Shown: positions 1 through 5,831 of the stretch, piece by piece
How the letters are laid out: the number at the start of each line of letters is the position of its first letter
Numbering within the stretch: position 1 is the first letter of the stretch
Assembly: GCA_937921525.1 (NCBI GenBank)
Contig: CAKZUM010000360.1
Coordinates: 1-6,609, forward strand
DNA: 6,609 nucleotides
Direction of reading: 5' to 3'
Origin: an uncultured Saprospiraceae bacterium
Lineage (GTDB): Bacteria > Bacteroidota > Bacteroidia > Chitinophagales > Saprospiraceae
Program-made: the position numbers and the translations under genes
Notes under the pieces: model-generated
What the model was told of the DNA's origin: nothing
Seen by the model: only the letters and a program-made list of their open reading frames with translations
The model's database searches: none

Positions 1-63
1 GTAGCACTATTAAAAATTCTACTAAGTAGTTTTGCAAAAACTGTCAAAGACCCTAAATTTTAA
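1..63 (+). CDS. Possible 3' end of an upstream gene (partial)
   Basis: Reading frame 1 is open from the first base to a TAA at 61-63 and would encode about 20 residues ending in KTVKDPKF. The other two forward frames hit stops quickly (TAG at 2-4 and at 27-29). The stop lies inside a hairpin (58-89), a common arrangement at gene ends. No family can be recognised from so short a tail, and 20 open codons can occur by chance, so this is only a suggestion. Confidence 0.25.
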   Translation, partial: VALLKILLSSFAKTVKDPKF

Positions 64-89
64 ACTGTACCAAAAGGTGCAGTTTAAAA
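58..89 (+). terminator. Hairpin, possible terminator
   Basis: Two 14-base arms (58-71 and 76-89) pair with one G-T wobble around an AAAA loop. The hairpin overlaps the stop of the possible upstream reading frame. It is followed by A-rich rather than T-rich sequence, so a classical intrinsic terminator reading rightwards is not clear. It could equally be a protein-binding dyad. Confidence 0.35.
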
Positions 90-111
90 AATTGCGTTAT
101 TTCTATCTCTC

Positions 112-158
112 TACCCTACACTTTTTAATTTTTATAAGAAATACTGTTTTTGGAACAG
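112..158 (-). repeat. Detached copy of the right end of the 5614-6212 element
   Basis: Bases 117-158 match the reverse complement of 6168-6209 without gaps at 37 of 42 positions. The match continues as far as a flanking TA (112-113), just as the other element ends are bordered by TA. Beyond 158 the similarity stops. The copy therefore carries the terminal repeat plus about 30 subterminal bases and none of the interior. It may be a truncated insertion, or one end of a larger element whose other end is at 6212. Confidence 0.6.
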
Positions 159-183
159 ATCATTCGGTTTTTCATCACAAGCA

Positions 184-229
184 TAGGTAAATGCACACAG
201 GCTTATGTAAGCCCATATGTACTTACCTA
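184..229. repeat. Nested inverted repeats
   Basis: An outer dyad TAGGTAA (184-190)/TTACCTA (223-229) encloses a perfect 14-base hairpin, GGCTTA-TG-TAAGCC (200-213). The TTATGTAA core of the inner hairpin recurs at the centre of the large hairpin at 393-424. The likely role is protein binding or cruciform formation; the sequence alone does not say which. Confidence 0.55.
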
Positions 230-392
230 GGATGAATGCGGTTTTATACTTTTGTTTGGTTTATATAAGCCTATAAATTCATAAGCCTATCTGTTTGTAT
301 GTCTGTGTTATAATATTTATGTAAATACATAAAAATATAAATGTATAATTTTGTTTTTATGGATTTATGTGTATATTTGTGTATGCGTTTAT

Positions 393-456
393 ATAAGCTA
401 ATTTTTATGTAAAAATTAGCTTATAACTTTACTTGATTACATAATCAAGTAAAGTT
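393..456. repeat. Twin abutting perfect 32-bp hairpins
   Basis: Hairpin 1 has arms 393-407 (ATAAGCTAATTTTTA) and 410-424 with the loop TG. Hairpin 2 begins on the very next base, with arms 425-439 (AACTTTACTTGATTA) and 442-456 and the loop CA. Both have 15-bp arms without a mismatch. The two stems differ in sequence, but their central eight bases are reverse complements (TTATGTAA and TTACATAA). Two perfect, equal-sized dyads back to back are very unlikely by chance and suggest a specific DNA site, such as a centromere, cruciform or nuclease site, or a structured transcript. Confidence 0.8.
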
Positions 457-656
457 TGTTTTATGAGTTTATGTAAAAATATACAGTTGGGCATACCTCT
501 TTATATTTTTATATAAAATTTGTTTTATAGATTTATATGTTGCGATAAAGTTTGTTTTATGTATGCACAGGTGGATGTAAAGACTGGTGTATGACTTTAT
601 ATTTTTATATAAAATTCAGCTTATTTCTTTATAGGAAGCTATAAGTTTTGTCTTAT
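451..656. repeat. Degenerate 96-bp tandem repeat
   Basis: AAAGTTTGTTTTATG occurs at 451-465 and 547-561, and a third diverged copy (AAGTTTTGTCTTAT) starts at 643. The spacing is exactly 96 bp each time. A second 22-bp core at 499-520 is repeated perfectly at 595-616, again 96 bp apart, and contains the dyad TTTATAT-TTTT-ATATAAA. An ungapped comparison of 451-546 with 547-642 gives about 64 of 96 identical bases, with identity concentrated in the cores. The array is iteron-like in form. The first unit overlaps the end of the twin hairpins. Confidence 0.7.
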
Positions 657-670
657 ATACAGCCCTGATT

Positions 671-710
671 ATCTACTTATGGGTGTACGTGCGCTTGAGT
701 TCAAGTAGAT
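671..710. repeat. Spaced inverted repeat
   Basis: The perfect 8-bp arms ATCTACTT (671-678) and AAGTAGAT (703-710) are separated by 24 bases that are noticeably less AT-rich than their surroundings (around TGTACGTGCGC). This is a modest dyad that could be an operator or part of the upstream site cluster. Confidence 0.4.
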
Positions 711-815
711 TGCTTCAGAAATGAAACTTACAAACTGCAGAAAAGGGGAAAGAAGATTTCCTTTATTGAAATTGTCTAATAATCCTATTTAATTTTTTTA
801 GTATTTAAAGCGTTT

Positions 816-840
816 TACCCTTTGAGTAGGGTAGTAGGGT
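816..840. repeat. Short hairpin overlapping an 8-bp tandem repeat
   Basis: TACCCT (816-821) pairs with AGGGTA (828-833). AGTAGGGT is repeated head to tail at 825-832 and 833-840. Short G-rich direct repeats in AT-rich DNA about 190 bp before parA could be a regulator or centromere-binding site. Confidence 0.4.
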
Positions 841-898
841 GAAAATCTAATTATCTAAGCGCAATTAAGCGGAAAAGGCCAAATTTTGAGGAAATTAT

Positions 899-951
899 AC
901 TAAATCTTATCCCTCTTAGTAAAAGATAAGTTTAGTTTCTAAATATTTAGA
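899..951. promoter_or_regulatory. Dyads just upstream of parA (candidate operator)
   Basis: A near-perfect inverted repeat pairs 899-911 (ACTAAATCTTATC) with 925-936, with a single bulged base. It is followed at once by a perfect 14-bp palindrome, TCTAAATATTTAGA (938-951). They lie 72-124 bp before the parA start. RHH partner proteins of type Ib partition ATPases repress their own operon from sites in this position, so this is a reasonable operator candidate. I found no convincing -33/-7 Bacteroidota promoter pair that would confirm it. Confidence 0.4.
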
Positions 952-1022
952 TCTTTTCAGGCTTATGGATTTATGGGCTTATATATATTTTAATATTGTT
1001 CAAAAGCTGAAATAAAATTTAC

Positions 1023-1673
1023 ATGGTAATATCATTTATATCTTACAAGGGTGGAGTAGGAAAAACTACATTATCTGAGAATGTAGCTGTTTGTTTTGCT
1101 CATGCAGGTAAGTCTGTTTGCATTGTAGATGCGGATGATTCTGCAAATTCAATGAGTTGGGCGAGTAAGAGAGGGGATAAGTTAGTAAAACTTGATGTTT
1201 ATAAGGAAAACAATAAAGACGAGATTGCTTTCAAGATTCAAGAGCTCAACGAGCAATATGATGTAATCATAATAGATAGTCCACCTTCCCAGGTTCCGAT
1301 CTCCGATATGATAGTGTTAATGAGTAATTTAGTCGTAGTTCCCTTACTACCTAAGGGAGAACAAGAAACTAATACAATTAACCAGTTTGTTCGGAAAATA
1401 AAGTCCCTAGAACTAACAAAAGAGAAGAAAATACCTGTTTACTTCATTATTAATGAATTCGACCCTCGCATTTCTCTTCATAGAGGTTTTGCGGAAACCA
1501 TGGAGCAGACATTTGGCGAAAGACTACTGAAATCACGCCTACATAACCGAATTTCCTATGCTGAGGTAACACACGATGGAAAGGGGGTCTATGAGTACAG
1601 CGATGCCAAGGCTAAAGCTGAAATAACGCAGGTTGTTAATGAATTGGTAGAAAAGATCAAAACCTTATCCTAA
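1023..1673 (+). CDS. parA: ParA-family partition ATPase (small, ParF/type Ib-like)
   Basis: This is a 216-residue deviant-Walker ATPase. The P-loop KGGVGKTT is at residues 9-16, with the signature lysine K9 and catalytic-loop K14. The A' region VDADDSANSMSW follows at about 35-46, with D38 in the position of the conserved aspartate. Walker B, IIIDSPP, is at 82-88 with D85. The segment SRLHNRISYAE at 171-181 and GKGVYEY shortly after match the C-terminal part of ParA/Soj proteins that contributes to non-specific DNA binding. Such ATPases bind the nucleoid when ATP-bound and move cargo carrying a partner-bound centromere. The length, and the absence of an N-terminal helix-turn-helix, place it with type Ib (ParF-like) proteins. 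An unusual point is that the usual DPQ after the A' aspartate reads DDS. The partner gene starts 42 bp downstream. The ATG follows an A/T-rich leader without a Shine-Dalgarno sequence. A role in something other than DNA segregation, such as a conjugative element's ParA, is possible. Confidence 0.9.
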   Translation: MVISFISYKGGVGKTTLSENVAVCFAHAGKSVCIVDADDSANSMSWASKRGDKLVKLDVYKENNKDEIAFKIQELNEQYDVIIIDSPPSQVPISDMIVLMSNLVVVPLLPKGEQETNTINQFVRKIKSLELTKEKKIPVYFIINEFDPRISLHRGFAETMEQTFGERLLKSRLHNRISYAEVTHDGKGVYEYSDAKAKAEITQVVNELVEKIKTLS

Positions 1674-1715
1674 AGAGCTTCTTAATTCAACAAAAATCAT
1701 CCAAAACATAAGATT

Positions 1716-2216
1716 ATGGCTATTAAAAAGACTAAGAAAACACCAGCTATTAAACTTCAAAGCTTTGACGATGTAGATTTTAACAAAGCACCAGATTTAA
1801 GTGCTGCACAAAAAGTAATCACACCAAAGTATAAAAGAGACTTCAAAGATTTTGTCAGAGAGGAAATATCTAAACCTGTGGAACCTATAGTAGATAGGGT
1901 AGTGGAAGAACCAGTTACAGAACCTATAACGAAGCAGGAGGAAGCACCAATCGGGAGAGTAGAACCAAGTGCGCCTACCCCGGAAAGGGCCAAAAGAGTT
2001 TCTAAAAAGACAACGCCAACTAAGTCAGTAAGGGGTACTTTTCCTCCTACAAATAAGAAAAGAGCAAGTTTCAACATAGATGCTGATCTACATAGAGCGT
2101 TAAAGGAGTATAGTTTCTTCGAAGAAATTGAAATGGTAGAATATATTTTTGAACATCTAGTTCGGCCAGATTTAGCGAAAAAAGGATATTACCCACCTAA
2201 AAAAAGAAGAAAGTAA
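1716..2216 (+). CDS. ParA partner protein with C-terminal ribbon-helix-helix domain
   Basis: This 166-residue protein is probably the centromere-binding partner and repressor of the upstream ATPase. Residues 1-115 look disordered: Lys-rich at the start (AIKKTKKTP), then a Pro/Glu/Thr/Val-rich stretch at about 53-90, then basic again. The ordered part is C-terminal. ASFNID (about 117-122) fits the DNA-reading strand, ADLHRALKEYSFFEE helix 1 and MVEYIFEHLV helix 2 of an RHH (MetJ/Arc) fold. The spacing matches RHH proteins with a strand followed by a D/E-LH-x-ALK helix. The very basic tail PPKKRRK may add DNA contacts. ParG-type partners are usually under 100 residues, so the long N-terminal arm is notable; in ParG the mobile N-terminus stimulates ATPase activity. 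It lies 42 bp behind parA on the same strand and is probably co-transcribed. Assignment rests on fold pattern and context. A DUF3408-like conjugative-element protein is an alternative. Confidence 0.7.
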   Translation: MAIKKTKKTPAIKLQSFDDVDFNKAPDLSAAQKVITPKYKRDFKDFVREEISKPVEPIVDRVVEEPVTEPITKQEEAPIGRVEPSAPTPERAKRVSKKTTPTKSVRGTFPPTNKKRASFNIDADLHRALKEYSFFEEIEMVEYIFEHLVRPDLAKKGYYPPKKRRK

Positions 2217-2251
2217 GCTTGGGAAGTAGATATATTTAATACAGATTCTAT

Positions 2252-2275
2252 CATATGTTCTACGTAGAACATATG
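2252..2275. repeat. Perfect 24-bp palindrome
   Basis: CATATGTTCTAC (2252-2263) is followed immediately by its exact reverse complement (2264-2275), with no loop and TACGTA at the centre. It begins 35 bp after the stop of the RHH gene. No T-tract follows directly, so an intrinsic terminator is less likely than a dimeric protein-binding site. Some type Ib systems, such as pB171, have a second centromere downstream of the operon. Confidence 0.75.
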
Positions 2276-2357
2276 CAAGGAAAATGATAATTTTTTGCTA
2301 ACATTTGCTTCTTTTTTGAATACTAATTTTAATAAAAGGTATTTGTTAAATTTATAT

Positions 2358-2390
2358 AAAAAAGGCTGCTACGTAATAGCAGCCTTTTTT
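2358..2390. terminator. Strong rho-independent terminator, potentially bidirectional
   Basis: The perfect 13-bp stem AAAAAAGGCTGCT (2358-2370)/AGCAGCCTTTTTT (2378-2390) has a seven-base loop. The G/C-rich upper stem and the T-run on either strand fit an intrinsic terminator in both directions. It ends the parA operon about 140 bp after the RHH stop codon, with the 24-bp palindrome in between. Confidence 0.9.
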
Positions 2391-2759
2391 ATTGCAATTA
2401 TAGTATAGGTCAATGCTTTACTTTTAGGCAATTAATTAGATTTATTGGTCTCTGAACTTGGCGTAAGAACCCGAATCTCTATTGGTAGGAGTCAATTTAA
2501 GTGCATTTATAACAAATTTCACACGTATTTTTGTTGCTATAACTTTAAAAAAAAACATTATTGTTTCCTCTTATTTAAACTGGCAATTCTATTAATTTCT
2601 AACAACTTCATAACTCTTCCCAAATAATTATTTGAATTTCGTAAGTATTTATTTGAATTTTATTACTTTGAAGAACGGAATTAGTTTTGTTTTGTAGAAT
2701 TGAGTTTAACTATTAGACTTCTTATTTATGAACAAGTCTATTAAAAGACAATAATAATT
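2391..2759 (+). promoter_or_regulatory. Intergenic region upstream of the molybdenum hydroxylase genes
   Basis: No convincing gene lies here. Two sequence signals are visible. The first is a perfect 12-bp direct repeat, TTATTTGAATTT, at 2628-2639 and 2649-2660, spaced 21 bp apart (two helical turns), as expected for a regulator bound to one face of the DNA. The second is an inverted repeat, TAGACTT (2714-2720)/AAGTCTA (2734-2740), in the presumed leader, ending 19 bp before the start codon. A TAnnTTTG-type -7 match (TAGTTTTG, 2682-2689) has no correctly spaced -33 TTTG, so no promoter is called. Confidence 0.4.
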
Positions 2760-3218
2760 ATGGCAGCTTTTAATTTAAATATCAACGGGAAAGAACATCA
2801 AGTAGACGTTGATGCAAATACACCCATACTATGGGTACTAAGAGATCACGTTAATTTAGTAGGTACAAAATACGGTTGTGGAATTGGACAATGCGGTGCA
2901 TGTACTGTACATATAGATGGTGTCGCTATGCGTTCTTGTTCGCTACCTATATCTAGTGTAAGTGATAAAAAAATCACTACGATTGAAGGCCTTTCTGAAA
3001 ATGGTACTCACCCTGTACAAAAGGCATGGTTAGAGCACGATGTGCCACAATGTGGTTATTGTCAAGCAGGACAAATTATGAGTGCATCGGCTTTACTAAA
3101 AGACAATCCCAGCCCAAGCGATGAAGATATTGATATTGCAATGAATGGTAATATTTGTCGTTGTGGTACTTATACTCGGATCAAAGCGGCCATAAAAACG
3201 GCTGCAAAAATGGGGTAA
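2760..3218 (+). CDS. 2[2Fe-2S] small subunit of a molybdenum hydroxylase (IorA/CoxS-like)
   Basis: This is the 152-residue electron-transfer subunit, of full family length. The N-terminal plant-ferredoxin-like domain holds the first cluster on C40, C45, C48 and C60 (C-x4-C-G-x-C, then C). The C-terminal helical domain holds the second cluster, close to the molybdenum site, on C98, C101, C133 and C135 (CGYC and CRC). PQCGYCQAGQIM and NGNICRCGTYTRI are the family signatures. It passes electrons away from the molybdopterin subunit encoded 97 bp downstream. It has no signal peptide, whereas the partner has a Tat signal, so it presumably folds around its clusters in the cytoplasm and is exported as a passenger of the complex. 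No FAD subunit is encoded beside it, which favours the two-subunit IorAB type over xanthine dehydrogenase. The ATG is preceded by an AATAATAATT leader. Substrate unknown. Confidence 0.93.
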   Translation: MAAFNLNINGKEHQVDVDANTPILWVLRDHVNLVGTKYGCGIGQCGACTVHIDGVAMRSCSLPISSVSDKKITTIEGLSENGTHPVQKAWLEHDVPQCGYCQAGQIMSASALLKDNPSPSDEDIDIAMNGNICRCGTYTRIKAAIKTAAKMG

Positions 3219-3226
3219 TTATTTCT

Positions 3227-3292
3227 CGTAGCTCAGGCATCTTGCCTGAGTAGTTTATGAATTATTTTCTCAGGCTGGAAGCCTGAGCTACG
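3227..3292. repeat. REP-like double hairpin between the two subunit genes
   Basis: The outer arms CGTAGCTCAGGC (3227-3238) and GCCTGAGCTACG (3281-3292) are perfect inverted copies. Each also forms its own 7-bp hairpin: CTCAGGC-ATCTT-GCCTGAG (3232-3250) and CTCAGGC-TGGAA-GCCTGAG (3269-3287). The pair can therefore fold as two small hairpins or one long one. This paired-palindrome design is that of REP/BIME elements, which REP-associated tyrosine transposases (RAYT) mobilise. Lying inside an operon, it might stabilise the upstream message or attenuate read-through and so set subunit ratio (inference). Confidence 0.75.
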
Positions 3293-3315
3293 CTTATTCA
3301 TTTAAAAACAATATC

Positions 3316-5571
3316 ATGTCTATTATAAAAACATCCGTCGGCAGACGTTCTTTCTTAAAATCCTCTGCTATGGCAGGAGGTGGTATGATGCTAGGCTTTA
3401 GCTGGCTAGCATCCTGTCAATCTAAATCAGAGGAAGAAGTACTAGCCATGCCCAAAGAATGGTTTGACATTAATTCTTATTTGAAAATAGGAGATAATGG
3501 AGTAGTAACGATTTTTTCGCCCAATCCTGAATTTGGACAAAACGTTCGTACTTCTATGCCCATGCTGGTAGCAGAAGAATTGGATTTGGATTGGAAAAAA
3601 GTCTTGGTAGAACAAGCGCCCTATCATCCTGACAAATTTGGAAGGCAATTTACAGGAGGTAGTCGAGGTATCATGTCTAGATGGGAACCATTGCGGATGG
3701 CAGGGGCATCTGCTAGACACCTACTGCGACAGGCAGCAGCCCAAGCTTGGGAAGTACCAATGGAAGAAATTACGACAGAGGCTGGTGTTTTACATCATAA
3801 AGAAAGTGGCAAATCAGCAGGCTATGGAGAGATGGCATCAGCAGCAGCCACGCTTCCAGTTCCAGAGGAGGTAGCATTAAAAGAAGTTAAGGATTTTAAA
3901 ATTATAGGCACATCGCATAAGAATGTAGATGGAAAAAGCATCGTCACAGGCAAACCAATGTTTGGAGTAGATTACCACAAAGAAGGTATGTTAATAGCGA
4001 TGATTGAACATCCACCTGCTTTTGGTATGACTTTAAAATCTGTAGATGATACGGAAGCGAAAGCAATGCCAGGCATTAAAGAGGTACTTACCATAAAAAG
4101 TTATAAAGACGATTTTCAAAAAGCGGGTTTTGATGTCAATGCCTTTCCAGAAATAGTGGCCATAGTAGGTAATTCCACTTGGGAGGTAATGCAAGCAAAA
4201 AAGAAGTTAAAAGTAGAGTGGATTTCTTTTGATTCTTATACAGAGACGATCAAAGGATGGGGTGGAAAGGTACAAACTAAAAAAGTCCCTGGCGGATTAG
4301 AGTCTACTGCTAGTCACAAGACGCAAATGGAGACCCTAGCTGCTAAACCTGGGAAAGTCGTTCGGAAAGACGGTAATCCAGCAGCAGCTTTTAAGAAGGC
4401 GGCAAAAGTGGTAGAGCGAACTTACTCTGCCCCTTTTTTAGCACATAATTGTATGGAGCCAATGAATTCCTTTGCGCATGTGGAAGGTGATAAAGTGCAT
4501 ATTGCTACTCCTCTTCAAATACCAGCCTTAGTAGTTCCAACCCTTGCTGCTAGTCTGGGCATTCCTGCGGAAAATATCCAAATGGATATGACTCGGATGG
4601 GGGGAGGATTTGGTCGTAGAGCTTATGGTCACTATGTAGTGGAGGCTGCTTTAATATCGCAAAAAGTAAATGCGCCTGTAAAATTGATGTACACTCGGGA
4701 AGATGATATGACTCAAGGTATTTATAGACCGACTTATCAAGCGACTTACCGAGCTGCTTTGGATGAAAATAATAACTTGATTGCCTTACATGTAAAGGCG
4801 GGAGGGATTCCAGAAAGTCCTTTGTTTGCCAATCGTTTTCCAGCAGGTGCTTTAGATAATTATTTGGCAGAAGAATGGTCGATTGATTCTAATATCACGA
4901 TTGGTGCTTATCGTGCCCCTCGCTCTAATTTTATGGCTGGTGCCGAACAATCTTTCTTAGATGAAGTAGCGGAAGCTTCTGGGAAAGACCCAATCCAATT
5001 TAGATTGGATTTATTAAAAAGAGCGCAAGAAAATCCTGTTGGAGAAAAGAATGACTATGATGCTGCACGGTATGCTGGAGTTTTGGAATTAGTGCGAGAT
5101 CAAGCAAATTGGGGACAAGACCGAGCGAATGTTCATCGAGGGGTATCTGCGTATTTCTGTCATAATACTTATGCTGCTCATGTTTTGGATATGACGATTG
5201 AAGAAGGAAAACCTGTGGTGCAAAAAGTAACTTGTGCCATTGATTGCGGTATCGTCGTTAATCCAGATGCTGCTATAAATATGGCAGAAGGTGCTATAAC
5301 AGATGGAGTAGGGAATGCCTTTTATGGCGAAATGACTTTCAAAGATGGTGTAGCAGAAAAGCAAAATTTTGATAAATATCGAATGATTAGAATGGGAGAA
5401 GCCCCTAAAGAAATTGATGTTCATTTTGTTAAAAATGAAATCAAACCAACAGGTATGGGCGAACCTCCTTTTCCTCCTATTTTTGGTGCAGTGGCCAATG
5501 CCATGTATAAAGCAACTGGTAAGCGGCATTCTCAACAACCGTTTTTGGGGGATGATAAGGTGTTGGGGTAA
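3316..5571 (+). CDS. Tat-exported molybdopterin subunit, IorB/aldehyde dehydrogenase family
   Basis: This is the 751-residue catalytic subunit of a molybdenum hydroxylase, which hydroxylates aldehydes or N-heterocycles with water as oxygen source. GRRSFLK (9-15) is a twin-arginine motif, followed by a hydrophobic segment and a lipobox LASC with C34 as the predicted lipidated residue, so a membrane-anchored, exported enzyme is expected. The family-typical N-terminal block (GQNVRTSMPMLVAEELD, TGGSRG) precedes an a/b hammerhead domain from about 206 (GKSIVTGKPMFGVDY). Cofactor-site residues are Q401 in TPLQIP, GGGFGRR at 429-435 and RAP at 533-535. The catalytic glutamate is E716 in GMGEPP. GGGFGRR instead of the GGGFGGK of xanthine dehydrogenase fits the IorB/periplasmic aldehyde oxidase branch. 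The small subunit is directly upstream. No cytochrome c or maturation factor lies within the window, so the electron acceptor is unknown. The substrate cannot be read from sequence; isoquinoline is only the founding example. Confidence 0.92.
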   Translation: MSIIKTSVGRRSFLKSSAMAGGGMMLGFSWLASCQSKSEEEVLAMPKEWFDINSYLKIGDNGVVTIFSPNPEFGQNVRTSMPMLVAEELDLDWKKVLVEQAPYHPDKFGRQFTGGSRGIMSRWEPLRMAGASARHLLRQAAAQAWEVPMEEITTEAGVLHHKESGKSAGYGEMASAAATLPVPEEVALKEVKDFKIIGTSHKNVDGKSIVTGKPMFGVDYHKEGMLIAMIEHPPAFGMTLKSVDDTEAKAMPGIKEVLTIKSYKDDFQKAGFDVNAFPEIVAIVGNSTWEVMQAKKKLKVEWISFDSYTETIKGWGGKVQTKKVPGGLESTASHKTQMETLAAKPGKVVRKDGNPAAAFKKAAKVVERTYSAPFLAHNCMEPMNSFAHVEGDKVHIATPLQIPALVVPTLAASLGIPAENIQMDMTRMGGGFGRRAYGHYVVEAALISQKVNAPVKLMYTREDDMTQGIYRPTYQATYRAALDENNNLIALHVKAGGIPESPLFANRFPAGALDNYLAEEWSIDSNITIGAYRAPRSNFMAGAEQSFLDEVAEASGKDPIQFRLDLLKRAQENPVGEKNDYDAARYAGVLELVRDQANWGQDRANVHRGVSAYFCHNTYAAHVLDMTIEEGKPVVQKVTCAIDCGIVVNPDAAINMAEGAITDGVGNAFYGEMTFKDGVAEKQNFDKYRMIRMGEAPKEIDVHFVKNEIKPTGMGEPPFPPIFGAVANAMYKATGKRHSQQPFLGDDKVLG

Positions 5572-5667
5572 GCTAAATTTAAATATACTCTAAATCTAGA
5601 ATCACATTCAATACCGTACACTTTTTGATTCTTTGACAGATATAAAAAAATGTAAGATCGTCGAGGT

Positions 5668-5780
5668 TGGTAGCCATAGCCGTCAGGTTAAAAGACGAAC
5701 TCTTGATGGCAGAAACTTGTAAAGTGGCTGTCATCTGGGTTTCAGAGAAATATGACAGCTATTTTGAAAATTTCTACCAT
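5668..5780 (+). repeat. Structured repeat unit, copy 1 (possible ncRNA-like fold)
   Basis: From about 5664, 100 bases align without gaps to the second copy starting at 5971, at about 72% identity; similarity fades after about 5780. The unit contains a long-loop stem, GTGGCTGTCA (5724-5733) with TGACAGCTAT (5753-5762), with a 19-base loop. The same stem and loop length recur in copy 2 despite sequence changes. Its one long reading frame (TTG start at 5667, ending at 5864) is not supported, because differences between the copies fall on all three codon positions. Confidence 0.6.
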
Positions 5781-5831
5781 CTTCCTTTAGACCATCAGCA
5801 AAAAAGAGGTGACTTTTACAAAAAGTCCAAA

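Larger units (their letters stand above)
90..1022. other. Repeat-rich AT-rich intergenic region upstream of parA (candidate centromere/operator)
   Basis: There is no credible reading frame in this stretch of about 930 bases. It is dominated by A/T-rich dyads and short direct repeats on the theme TTTATRTAA, often ending in AAGC. GTTTATATAAGC occurs at 259-270 and 387-398, and ATAAGCCTAT at 265-274 and 281-290. A spaced dyad TTATGTA/TACATAA lies at 317-332. The denser clusters have their own entries. Type Ib partition systems (ParF/ParG family) bind repeats upstream of the ATPase gene, which serve both as centromere and as autoregulatory operator. This region sits in that position, but binding is inference. 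I saw no DnaA box (TTATNCACA) and no replication gene, so an origin is not supported. Confidence 0.6.

Noticed and set aside
349..379. Bacteroidota-like promoter (TTTTG, 18-bp gap, TATATTTG) reading into the twin hairpins
   Set aside because: It fits the -33/-7 consensus loosely, but such matches are expected by chance in DNA this AT-rich. No transcript evidence or downstream gene supports it. It would be worth checking if a small RNA were detected at 393-456.
90..1022. Replication origin or CRISPR array
   Set aside because: There is no DnaA box, no rep gene and no regularly spaced identical repeats with unique spacers of CRISPR size. The 96-bp repeats are degenerate and only two to three in number.
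1757..2077. Minus-strand open frame opposite the RHH gene
   Set aside because: It is a shadow of the real gene. The plus-strand frame has a plausible RHH domain and operon position.
2446..2490. GC-richer patch with a vaguely tRNA-like look
   Set aside because: No acceptor stem, T-loop or cloverleaf pairing could be drawn.
2445..2627. Open frame of 60 codons with a TTG start between the terminator and the small-subunit gene
   Set aside because: It is rich in F, N, K, C and I as expected from random AT-rich DNA, has no recognisable domain and no ATG start, and overlaps the probable regulatory region.
5089..5538. Minus-strand open frame opposite the large subunit
   Set aside because: The plus strand there encodes the conserved C-terminal half of the molybdopterin subunit, including the catalytic glutamate. 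The other overlapping frames within 3442-3874 are rejected for the same reason.
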